Source: Oreohelix idahoensis (lineage: Eukaryota; Mollusca; Gastropoda; Stylommatophora; Oreohelicidae). Taken from it: a DNA stretch of 64,000 nt. Location: assembly GCA_024509875.1 (NCBI GenBank), contig JAMPIV010006374.1, positions 558,001 through 622,000 on the forward strand, written 5' to 3'. A model generated the notes under the pieces. That model searched no databases and was not told the origin of the DNA. It saw only the letters and a list, made by a program, of their open reading frames with translations. Shown here one piece after another: positions 55,422-64,000 of this stretch. Each line of letters begins with the position of its first letter. Position 1 is the first letter of the stretch. The position numbers and the translations under genes are program-made.

Positions 55422-58400
55422 CTTACTTACTTACTTAGTCGTTTCCCTTCTACTGTGAGGTGTAGAGGTTTGGAAGAGAGAGCGCCAGACTATCCTATCG
55501 GCTGTCTTCCTCCTGGCCTGGTTCCATTCTAGTCCTTGGTCCTTCAAAGATTGTCTAATGTTGTCCTCCCAGCTGACTCTGGGTCGTCCTGGGGGTCTGG
55601 ATCCCTGGCTCTGTTTCCCATGCCTGTCGTGGTAGCCGATCTTCTCCCATTCTGCAGACATGGCCAAACCATCTTAGTTGGGACTGTTCTACTTGGGTCT
55701 GCAGGGGGTGGGATTTTAGGCCTTGACGTATCGTCTGGTTGTGGACTATGTCTCTTCTTGTTACTTCAACCACCTTCCTCAGATACCTCATTTCTGAGGT
55801 TTGGATCTGGCTTTTATGGGTAGTAGTCATTGCCCATGACTCACATCCATATGTCAAGACTGGGACATAGGTGGAGCGGTATACAGCCATCTTCGTTTTC
55901 TTACCAACCTCTCTTTTGCTGAGGAATCCTCGATTTATGGCCTGAAAAAGTCTCCCAGCTGCTGCTTTTCGAGTGGCCAACTCTTCTTTGATGCCTCCCT
56001 TTCGGTCTATAATAGCTCCGAGATATTTAAAGTGGTCGACCTGCTCCAGGACCTGTTCTCCCAGCTTAATATGATGTCTTCTTTCTTCTCGTGACATCAC
56101 CATGGATTTTGTTTTAGAGCTACTTATGACCATCCCTCTCTTCTCCAGCTCTTCCTTCCAGACTTGTAGGTTGGATTGGAGATGTGCCTCTGATTTAGCA
56201 ATCAGGGCAACATCATCAGCAAATGCCAGCTCTGAAATACAGACCTGTCTCATCTTCCAGTACCCCACTGAATACTTGATAACATCGTCCATGAGGAGTA
56301 TGAAAAGATAGGGTGACAGGATATCACCTTGTCTTACACCAGTGGTGGTCCTGAACTCTTCTGACTTATGGTTTGCTGTCCTCACATAATTTCTGCAAGA
56401 CTTGTAGAAGCTCTGTATAGCATGAATCAGAGGTGCTGGAATGTTCTTCCTTGCCAAACAGTCCCAAAGTTTGCTCCAGGGGACCCTGTCAAATGCCTTT
56501 TCCAGATCTATGAAACAAAGATGGATCTCACTCTTATACTCAAGGGCCTTTTCACTCAGCTGTCTGAGTGTGAAGATTAGGTCTTGAGTACTTCGGTTTG
56601 CTCGGAATCCGCACTGGACCTCATTCAATTGTGGCTCAGCTAGGCGTCAGAGTCTCTGCTCTAGGATTCTAGAATAGATTTTACCAGGGACACTGAGAAG
56701 GGATATGCCTCTATGGTTTCCACATTGTCGACTGTCACCCTTTTTGAAAATTGGTGTTATGATGGCAATCTCCCAGTCCTTTGGTATGGTCTTGTTGCAC
56801 CACGCTGCCTGCAGGACCCTTAAGAGTAATAGGTTGCCTGATGCTCCCATGTACTTAACCATTTCTGGTGTTATACCATCATGCCCTGCTGCTTTGCCCA
56901 TATTGATTTTCTCCAGTGTTGCCTTCAGTTCTTCCATCTTTATGTCATCTTCATCACCATTTGTTTCCTCTTCTGTGCTAGTGGTTATCATTTCTGATGC
57001 CTGACTTTGCTCACCATCAAGGAGTTCTGAGAAATATTCTTTCCATCTTTCCATTACTTCCTTCAGGGCAGTAAGCAATTTGCCTTGCTTGTCCTTTATA
57101 AATTTGAGAGGGCATTGTTTTTCCTTCCTCATGTTCTTTAGGGTCTTATAGAACAATTTCTGGTTTTCTTGCACATCTTTTTCTAGCATTTCTCCAAATT
57201 CTTCCCAGGACTTCTGTTTTGCTGCTAGCACCTTGTTCTTTGCTTCTGTTCTGAGTATCACATATTCTCTATATTTCTCTATTTGTCCTGCTGTGTTTTT
57301 AGTTCCTAAGTATTGTTTCCATGGCATTTTCTTCTCTCTTATTTTCTCTTTGACTTCTTCTGTCCACCAAGGTGTCCTCTTTCTCTTGTTCCCAAGTCGG
57401 ACTTCACCACATGCTTCTGCAGCAGCTGTCTTTATGATGTCCTTGAATTTAAGCCACAGGGTTTCCAAGTCATCAGGTTGTTCTTCTATGTTTCTCACCG
57501 CTGTAGGAATAAGCCCCTGATATCTGGTCTTAATTTCTGGCTCTCTCAGCTTGTAGGTCTTAATGTTCATTTCTTCCATTCGTTTACTTGGTTTCTTGCG
57601 TTATGCTGGGCAGTTCCTAGGCTGAGCAACTCTTTCAGTTGTTCTTTTGATTGTAAGCAGGTAGTGAACACTTCCAATCTCTGGCCCCCTCCAGACTCTA
57701 GCATCCCGGACATATTTGAATGAGTTCCTCCTAACAATGGCATAGTCGATCACTGACTTCTCATTCTTTGTTGGTTCACACCTAGTGTATGCATGTATGC
57801 GCTTATGGGGGAACTTTGTGTTGGTAATGATCAGATTCTGCTCACTGCAGAATCTAAAGAGTCGCTTTCCATTGTCATTGAGAGTATCTTCTCCATATCT
57901 TCCGATAACTCCACCCCATCTAGCAAGGTCATTTCCAACTCTGGCATTGAAATCTCCGAGCATGATAATTTCATCTAGGCAGTCATCCACTGTCCTTTGA
58001 AGCAGCTCAAAGAATTCCTCCTTGACCTCTGCTCTCTCATCCTCATTTGGCCCATACACTAAGACCAGGTTGACTATGGTTTCTCCTTCTTTTAGTTTTA
58101 CAACCATAATGCGCTCCTAGACAAAGTTCCATCCCTTGATATTATCTTTTTGGTTTTTGGCCACAATGCAACCCACGCCCCCTTTAGCTCTTTCAGATAT
58201 GGGTACACCACTGTAGAGCAACGTGTTGCCATCGAGATCCATGACTCCTTGTCCTTTTTTCTTCGTTTCCGTTATAGCCAGGATTTCTAGTTTTGCTTTC
58301 CTCATCTCTTCCACCAGCTCCTCTTCCTTCCCATTTATACTTCTTGTGTTCCAAGTTCCATAAGTCGTAGTCCATTCCAGTTCGTCGCCTTTAGAATCAG

Positions 58401-58560
58401 TCCGGTTTTCTCTCTTATATTGCTTGTAATCATAGTTTAAGACAAACAGGTGATTGGCCTGTTGTGCCTTTGCATGGTGGAGGGGCTGCCTCCTTACGGC
58501 CTCCATGCAGGCCACCCTCCTCCTTTTTCAGCCGGGCTTGGGACCGGCCTAGGCGGAGTT
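55422..58560 (-). mobile_element. RTE-like LINE, full length, 3139 bp
   Basis: Minus-strand LINE with perfect 13-bp target duplications, a 3' tail of TAAG repeats and an intact 5' end starting near 58560 (GC-rich, AAGCCCGGCTG). The length, a single APE-RT frame and the short repeat tail fit the RTE clade. It sits in the large intron of the host gene, in the same transcriptional direction as that gene. Confidence 0.93.
55431..58515 (-). pseudogene. RTE-like LINE APE-RT protein with three stops and one frameshift
   Basis: One frame from 58515 with TAG near 58114, TAA near 57598, TGA near 56644 and a frameshift near 55610. APE endonuclease: GTWNTRSINGKEEE (58370), ITETKKKG, LVYGPNEDER, MLGDFNARVGND (57960) and SVIDYAIVRR (57755). 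RT: AAGHDGITPEM (56890), IAIITPIFKKGD, HLCFIDLEKAFDRVPW (56520), TGVRQGDILSPYLF, ELAFADDVALIAK (56230, intact FADD) and FKYLGAIID. C-terminal: LTYGCESWAM and RWFGHVCRM (55680). The endonuclease nicks DNA and the RT copies LINE RNA there. All catalytic motifs remain, so inactivation looks recent. Confidence 0.92.
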
Positions 58561-58573
58561 TAAACACACTCTA

Positions 58574-58733
58574 GATCTAGTTTATTTGGTCACGGACTTG
58601 AGATATGACAGGTTCACAGCAAAAGTCAAAGTGGAGATTATTAAAGGGCCTAAACACTAGACCGACAGGGGGAACACTTATGATGATCAGACCGCCCCCT
58701 GTCGTAACACTCCGTATTGAGTTTCCTATTATA
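58574..58733 (+). pseudogene. 3' end fragment of an RLE-type LINE
   Basis: FGHGLEI/DLRYDRFTAKVKVEII-like residues (TCACGGACTTGAGATATGAC) match the endonuclease part of the LINE at ~27190-27260. Downstream TTATGATGATCAGACCGCCC and GAGTTTCCTATTAT match its 3' end. The region between is shorter, so this is a related, deleted copy. The RTE LINE inserted just beside it. Confidence 0.65.
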
Positions 58734-60149
58734 TCCAACATGAAGAATTGTACCAAATGTACAAAAAAGGACAACGCAGCAAACAATAACTTACACAAAA
58801 GCATGTGTGAAAAAAAAATGACCTTTTGGTTTCTCAAAGAACAAAACGTTTGTTGTATGGTTTTTCTTTGTATGGTTGCTCTTTTAATATTTTTTGTAGG
58901 CTACAGGTTTTTCTGATTTTTTTGTATGTTTTTCATCTCCGGGGGGGTGGCATGTATGAATGTGGCATACTACTTTAAACTGTTGGATTCCCCTGGGTTA
59001 GATCTAGGTTGGATATATAAGCCCGCTCAGATTCAATTCTGGACTCAAAATTTCATAGCTGAAAAGACATCCAGCGGGCTGACACATGCTTGTCGAAGCC
59101 ACATAGCCACAGCGCATAGCTGAGAAAAGCAAAGCTGACCTGGTTGTGAGCAGACTTCCATAAGGATTAGCTCAGATCTGTCATACTGTGTCTGAAAGGT
59201 ATGTGAAACTTATATTAATTGCTGGGTTACAAGTAGTTTGGTGTTATGAAAATTGTTGTATATTTAATATTAATGTTAGCATCGACTTTGAATTACCTGC
59301 TGATATCTTAATCTTGGCACTCTAAACCCTGTGCGATAATTGAAATTGGTTTCCAACTGACTATAACCTGAACAATCCTGAACAGTATGACGCAGCTAAA
59401 AGTCCTTGTCAGGACTGCGCAACACTAGCTATATGAGCTTACAGTCCTTTTCAGGGCTTAGCTTTTAATGAAGGATGCCCAAGAGTTCGTCTTCTTCGTT
59501 TTCCACTGTTCTTCGCTTCCTTCCTTTCCTTTGTTCTATTAAAAATTTTGTTGATGTAATATCTTTAAAAGGAAACCACTTTTGGTATAACTTAGAACCA
59601 AAGGGAAGTAATCAAGAAAAAATTCAGAACAATTTGTAAATTATCGTCTATAGTCTAATGATGTATGTTATTGAGTGTATGACATACTTCTTTGATTGAC
59701 ATGACCACAGCCTCATGGACTATGTTGTCTAAATGAGGATTCTGATCAATACTGGCCTGTCATCATTGGAGGATCGTCTTGGTGGTAGGTAACAGATACC
59801 ATAATCAGTGCATATGTTCCAGCTTCTTATCCAAGAGTCACAACAAACGCTTTGGATAAGAGGCATAAAGACTCCAGTGAGGGATTCAAGGACCACCTCT
59901 GTAAATTTGCTAGATAGTAGCACTGTGACTACCTGGTCTAGGTGAAATAAGCACCTTAGACATCAACACTTGATGTATGACCAGAAGTGTGTCTGCAGTC
60001 AAATGACCTGAATTAGATCATTTATTCATTGCTTTGAAAACACAAGATCCAGAAGTCACCTGTGGCCCGAAATGATGAACAAAGACTTTGACACCGTAAA
60101 TTTTCCAACTTGTGATTTGTGTAAATACATATCTGCAATCTTTACCAAA
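58734..60149. other. Unassigned intronic DNA
   Basis: About 1.4 kb with no recognisable gene or repeat. A G-run lies at 58938 and a CAGGACTG/AGGGCTTA-type partial inverted pair near 59405-59460. Open frames are short and motif-free. Confidence 0.4.
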
Positions 60150-60515
60150 GCATGGCCATGTCCGCTGCATGGAAGATGGTCGCATCCCGAGAGATATCTT
60201 CTGTGGACAGCTGGCAAGGGAACAGTTGGGCAACAGCAGCTAAGGTTCAAATGTGTCTGCAAGAGAGACATGAGGGCAGCACTGGACATAAATCCAGCAA
60301 CATGGAAGGATGAAGCTGCTGATCACACCAAGTGACGATGCTTTATGTGACATCACCTCAGATTGGGCAAAAAGCTCTCGTGGCAAGCAGAGGAGAGAAG
60401 AAAACATCAAAAGAAACACCATGAAAATAAGCAGCTGAGGGCTGTCACCTCAGGGGCAAATCCCCATAGTCAGTTATGACTGAAGGGGCTTTTATTATTA
60501 TGATTATTATAGAGA
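60150..60515 (+). pseudogene. 3' end of an APE-type LINE with ATT-rich tail
   Basis: Plus strand reads WPCPLHGRWSHPERYLLW, LRFKCVCKRDMRAALDINPA and KQLRAVTSGANPHSQL, with stops between, then a TTTATTATTATGATTATTAT tail. It is homologous to 31300-31530. The family's LRFKDVCKRDM motif sits near the C-terminus of RTE-like LINE proteins. Confidence 0.7.
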
Positions 60516-60564
60516 AATAACCATACCATAACTAGTAGGAGCAATGCCACCTGCCACAAAGAAG

Positions 60565-61190
60565 TACTGTATATACACTCGAGTATAAGTCTAGAAATTT
60601 CTTCCCTTTTTGAACCTTAAAAAATGTACATGAGTTATATACGAGTTAAAAAAAAAAAAATAAAAAAAAAGATTTACAAAACCGGTCAGTGTTGACCCCA
60701 ACCATTAACTCCGCACACTGGTACCCTTCAGATATAAACTTGCTGCTTCATTAAATGTTTTTATCAAAATATCCTAAGTAATACACGTCTGAACCAGGGT
60801 TGCCAATTTGGCTTTTTTGACGCCAAATTCCACAAATCTGGCTTCTTTTTTTTTAAATACTATTTGGCTTTACTTTTTAGCTTTTTTTGTGACGGTGTTT
60901 GGCTTTTTTTTCACCGTTTTCACCTGGCAACCCTGGTCTGAACTCCTATTAAGTCACAAATTTCAAAAGGATTACACCTAGACCACGATTTCAAGCGTTT
61001 TAAACAGGAAATGGTTAAGCTAAATGTGAAAAAAATTGGCAGAAAGCCAAGGAAATGCAACGCGGGAATTTGGAATCAACGAAAACTCATTCGACTTATA
61101 ATCAGGTCTTTAAGTTTGGACGCTTTTTAAATCCTAAATTCTAGGGGTCAACTTATAGTCGAATCGATTTATACTCGAGTATATACAGTA
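60565..61190. mobile_element. MITE with TACTGTATATAC ends
   Basis: Left end TACTGTATATACACTCGAGT; right end on the other strand TACTGTATATACTCGAGTAT. TA at both tips fits Tc1/mariner-type insertion. 626 bp including a nested hAT-type element at 60795-60935, so ~477 bp alone. Contains a 20-bp A-rich run at 60649-60670. Non-coding. Confidence 0.78.
60795..60935. mobile_element. hAT-type MITE, 141 bp, nested
   Basis: Ends CAGGGTTGCCAATTTGGC and CAGGGTTGCCAGGTGAAAA (other strand), with perfect 8-bp duplications GTCTGAAC at 60787-60794 and 60936-60943. CAGGG ends and 8-bp duplications are the hAT signature. Confidence 0.9.
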
Positions 61191-61194
61191 ATCG

Positions 61195-61700
61195 TTCAAT
61201 CACAGCAATCATTCACACAGAAAGCAGAATTCATTGAGGTACACAAAGATTTACTTGCTTATTCAAATAAAGGTGCACTCATTCGCTAATTTATAAATGT
61301 CATCACCCACTCACACAAGAGAGCATTCACTGACTGATACAAAACAGCATTCATCCACTTTCAACTTAAACAAAGAAACACCCTTCCATTCACAAAAAGA
61401 CACTCATCCAATCATATAAAGATACCCTCAACAACTCAGTCCAAAGTGCACTCATCTACTCAAACAAAGAAGCATTCATCAACATATACAATTATTCCCT
61501 CAACGCCAAGAATTCAAATACTGATATAAAGAAGCACTCATCCACTTAACATGAAGACGCACTCATTCACTCACAACAGGAAGTGGTCATGCATTTTATA
61601 ATAATACAGTCATCCAATGACTAAAGGATGCCCACAACAACTCATCCAAAATTGAAGGCATCCACTCATATAAAGAAGCATTCATCCTCTCACACATAAT
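61195..61700. repeat. Degenerate CATTCA/CACTCA-rich repeat
   Basis: Irregular repeats of CACTCATTCACTCA, AAAGAAGCATTCATCC and similar words, spaced 30-40 bp, reading like a decayed minisatellite. Intronic, just downstream (minus strand) of the exon at 61709. Confidence 0.6.
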
Positions 61701-61708
61701 GCACTCAC

Positions 61709-61802
61709 CTGTTTGGTTGCTTTAACAATGCCACTCTCTGACTTGATGGTTCCACAACTTCCTTTTCTGTGTGTGCCTTCCTCACCACCAACAGCCAGGC
61801 TC
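61709..61802 (-). CDS. Exon upstream of the PX exons, ARHGAP32/33-like gene
   Basis: Minus-strand 94-bp exon between acceptor CTATTAG/GAG and donor AACAG/GTGAGT, a textbook donor. After one base completing a split codon it reads SLAVGGEEGTHRKGSCGTI, then KSESGIVKATKQ, and ends in phase 0, matching the phase of the exon at 54914. No domain is recognised in this short piece. Assignment to the same gene rests on splice sites, open frame and phase. The intron between is about 6.8 kb. Confidence 0.5.
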
Positions 61803-63020
61803 CTAATAGATGAAAACAGACAAGATAGCATTTTCATTCTCAAAATAAAATAAACTGCTCATATGTATTAACATAAACTCCAGTTCACACGAGTAAAAGC
61901 GGACTCCAGTTGACTTCCAAGATGCTACAATGAACATGCTTCGACATTGCCGATTTCAGGTTTTCTAAATGTGCTTTTTTTCACTAAACCAGTCTGGCTA
62001 CTTTCAAGCCACTTTTTAATCTGTGCTCGCTAATTAGTTGTGAGCATTACTGATATAGTCTAGTACAGTGGCAGGCAACCCAGGAGTCTTGAGAATCAAC
62101 ATTAGAAACCCTGAGCTCTCTAAAGGCCTACCTTGATAAAATCATCCCTGTTTTCAGGTTTCGAAGTATTTGGAATGAGGGCATCTATATTAAGGTGACT
62201 AGACGTCCCGATTTTTACGGGACAGTCTTGAATTTTCACACTTTGTCCTGGATTTTTCAAAAGCCATTCGGGATGCCGATTTGTCCCGTATTCGGCCAAG
62301 CTATCACGGTTTAGCCCGGTTTAGATAATTTTTTAAGGTTGGGAAGTTAAGTTGGTAATATTCAATCTCTTTAACATCACCAATGCTGCGCACAATGCTC
62401 ACCGCACACGGCAGTGTCACATATTTCTTCTTATGAACGGTTATGCGCCGTGATTGGGTTCTGAGGTTATATCGACTGAGTAGATCGGTGGGTTACCGTA
62501 GGTTGCTTTGCGTTCACAATTTTTATGAATAATTTTGCTTTAACTAAAAATAGAAATAGGTCCGAAGAAGCGTAAGCGCACCTTTAATGAACAGCAACAA
62601 TAAGAAATTTCCATTCATCACAAATACCAGTGTCTGGGACTCTCACATGAGGTGCAACACATGTGTGTTGAGTTTTTCCATCGGCCGTAGTGGATGTGGT
62701 GATATTAAAACTCACTTAAACAGTGATAAACAATAAAGAGCCATTTCTACAGCTGCATCTAGATCATCATTAATAACATTTTTTTTTTAGGTCTGAGAAA
62801 ATTGGTAATAAGGAACAGCAGTTAGCCTCAACTGAAGGTGCTTTCGCATATCACACAGTTTCATACAATCATAGTTTTAGGTCCATGGATTGTGTGACAG
62901 GGTACATGATCTTAAACATTAAACTCTGTCATAACTGGCTGGATAGATCTCCAGAGCCAGGGCCTTAGTGAATCGTTGATAATGAATGTTAGTGAAATTT
63001 ATTACCTGAAACAATGTTAT
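61803..63020. other. Unassigned intronic or intergenic DNA
   Basis: No gene recognised. Around 62193-62300 is a GTCCCG-rich stretch (GACTAGACGTCCCG, ACGGGACAGTC) that looks like the end of a small repeat; I found no partner end. Confidence 0.4.
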
Positions 63021-63029
63021 ATCTGCCAT

Positions 63030-63308
63030 GGGGAGCCGCGCTGGTGTAATGGCTACAACGTTGTACTGGCGACCAGGTGTTCATGGTTCAAACCCGGCCG
63101 TCGGCGTTTGAAGAAATGTTTACGACCGGAAATTTGACTGAATAACCTGAACGGCTCCTGAACATAAATCCCGTGTGGATGGGAAGGAGCGAAGCTCCTG
63201 ACCGGGTTGGAAGGAAAGTCCACTGACCCCCAGCTTCGCAATGACATGTCATTGGGCCGAAAGAGCTGGAAAGCTCGAGTGCCGCTGGTTATAGAAAAAA
63301 AAAAAAAA
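63030..63308 (+). mobile_element. tRNA-derived SINE
   Basis: Starts GGGAGCCGCGCTGGTGTAAT with an A-box-like TGGTGTAATGGCTAC and a B-box GGTTCAAACCCG at about 63088-63099, spaced as in a tRNA-type RNA polymerase III promoter. A ~180-bp body with GC-rich words follows and the element ends in a poly-A run. ATCTGCCAT at 63021-63029 and 63309-63317 is the target duplication. LINE machinery in trans would mobilise it. Confidence 0.88.
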
Positions 63309-63317
63309 ATCTGCCAT

Positions 63318-64000
63318 AATTGGCCAGTATCTGATTTACGATGGTGTGGCGTTAAAAGTTTATATTCTTCAGTTGATTGTTTGTGCTCGTTTTCACACTG
63401 TGTCTAGGTTTATATATCATAGGTCCACAAGATTCAGGACAGCCACAATAGTTCAATAACGATACTTTCTATGACTCGAAGATTCCACACAACGATCAAT
63501 ATAACAGCTGGATATTTTAGTAACATTCCATTTATTATTCACGTAGACAATACATCATTACACAGCATGCATAATTAGGTAGATTCAGCAACTCCTATAA
63601 TCCGTAGGTCCATATAAACATTACCTCATTCCTATTCCTACCTTCAGTTGTATTTAATAAACATTAATATGTTTCAAGACTCTTCTATTTTAACATTTCC
63701 CATATTTCTACCATTGGGTAGAATACACACACAAGTCGCCCATTCAGGGTCAAAACACGCTCTGTCCATTTTTCCTCCACACTGCTCACGTCATGTGCGC
63801 AATACACATATCGACAAATTACTATCGTGCTGCAACTGAAAACTTAGTTTTCAGTCAGGCAATTATAATGTGAAGCGAGATTAAATCATTCATCTTATCC
63901 CTAATGCCTTATGATTACGTATCATTTATTAAATGATATCTATCTAGATTTTAAAGGAAAAAAAAATAATGTCAGTAATAACAATATGAATAAATAAGTA
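63318..64000. other. Unassigned AT-rich DNA
   Basis: No feature recognised in the last ~680 bp. Confidence 0.4.

Noticed and set aside
63030..63105. Functional tRNA gene
   Set aside because: A and B boxes are present but the anticodon arm and acceptor pairing are not convincing, and poly-A with target duplications marks a SINE.

Overview
The window is animal nuclear DNA, almost entirely transposable elements and minisatellites, with one recognisable host locus. Evidence for an animal is the mix of mariner, Tc1, piggyBac and hAT relics, RTE-, I- and RLE-type LINEs, a Gmr1-like LTR retrotransposon, a tRNA-derived SINE, and three spliced exons resembling the PX region of an ARHGAP32/33-type Rho GTPase-activating protein. 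A marine invertebrate, possibly a mollusc or other lophotrochozoan, is my guess; nothing here proves the species.

Layout. 1-3400: a LINE remnant, a candidate TTAA element and unassigned AT-rich DNA. 3460-35860: one mariner transposase copy on the minus strand, split at 4404/35816 by a 31.4-kb minus-strand Gmr1-like LTR retrotransposon (4405-35815) with a 5-bp AGCAC target duplication. Read on the minus strand the LTR element runs 5' LTR (35815-32791), possible primer site, leader, gag (30643-29115), protease (28228-27903), integrase, reverse transcriptase (RT), RNase H (to 5312), polypurine tract (5033-5018), 3' LTR (5017-4405). Integrase precedes RT, the order known for the Gmr1 group of Ty3/gypsy elements.

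This LTR element has been hit many times. An RLE-type LINE lies antisense between protease and integrase (24312-27900). The stretch from RNase H into the first ~0.5 kb of that LINE then became a five-unit tandem array (5461-24805). A mariner landed in one unit and is now at the same TA in units 3, 4 and 5. A TTAA element sits in gag/protease, and another, itself carrying a Tc1 element, sits in the 5' LTR.

36056-41579: a mariner, then a piggyBac transposase cut by an RTE-type LINE that is itself cut by a third TTAA element. 41830-45470: three minisatellites. 45480-53030: an I-like LINE with an RNase H domain, split by a mariner that is split by a 3.2-kb element with CAGGG ends holding piggyBac remains and a long inverted repeat. 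53040-54640: more minisatellites. 54256-61802: three exons of the host gene on the minus strand; the 6.8-kb intron between the first two holds an almost full-length RTE LINE and several small elements. 61800-64000: a SINE and unassigned DNA.

The distinctive object is the composite array: an LTR-element/LINE chimera behaving like a young macrosatellite, with diverged edge units and homogenised central ones. All units share the same damage in RT and integrase, so the array spread by DNA-level duplication rather than by transposition of a live element.
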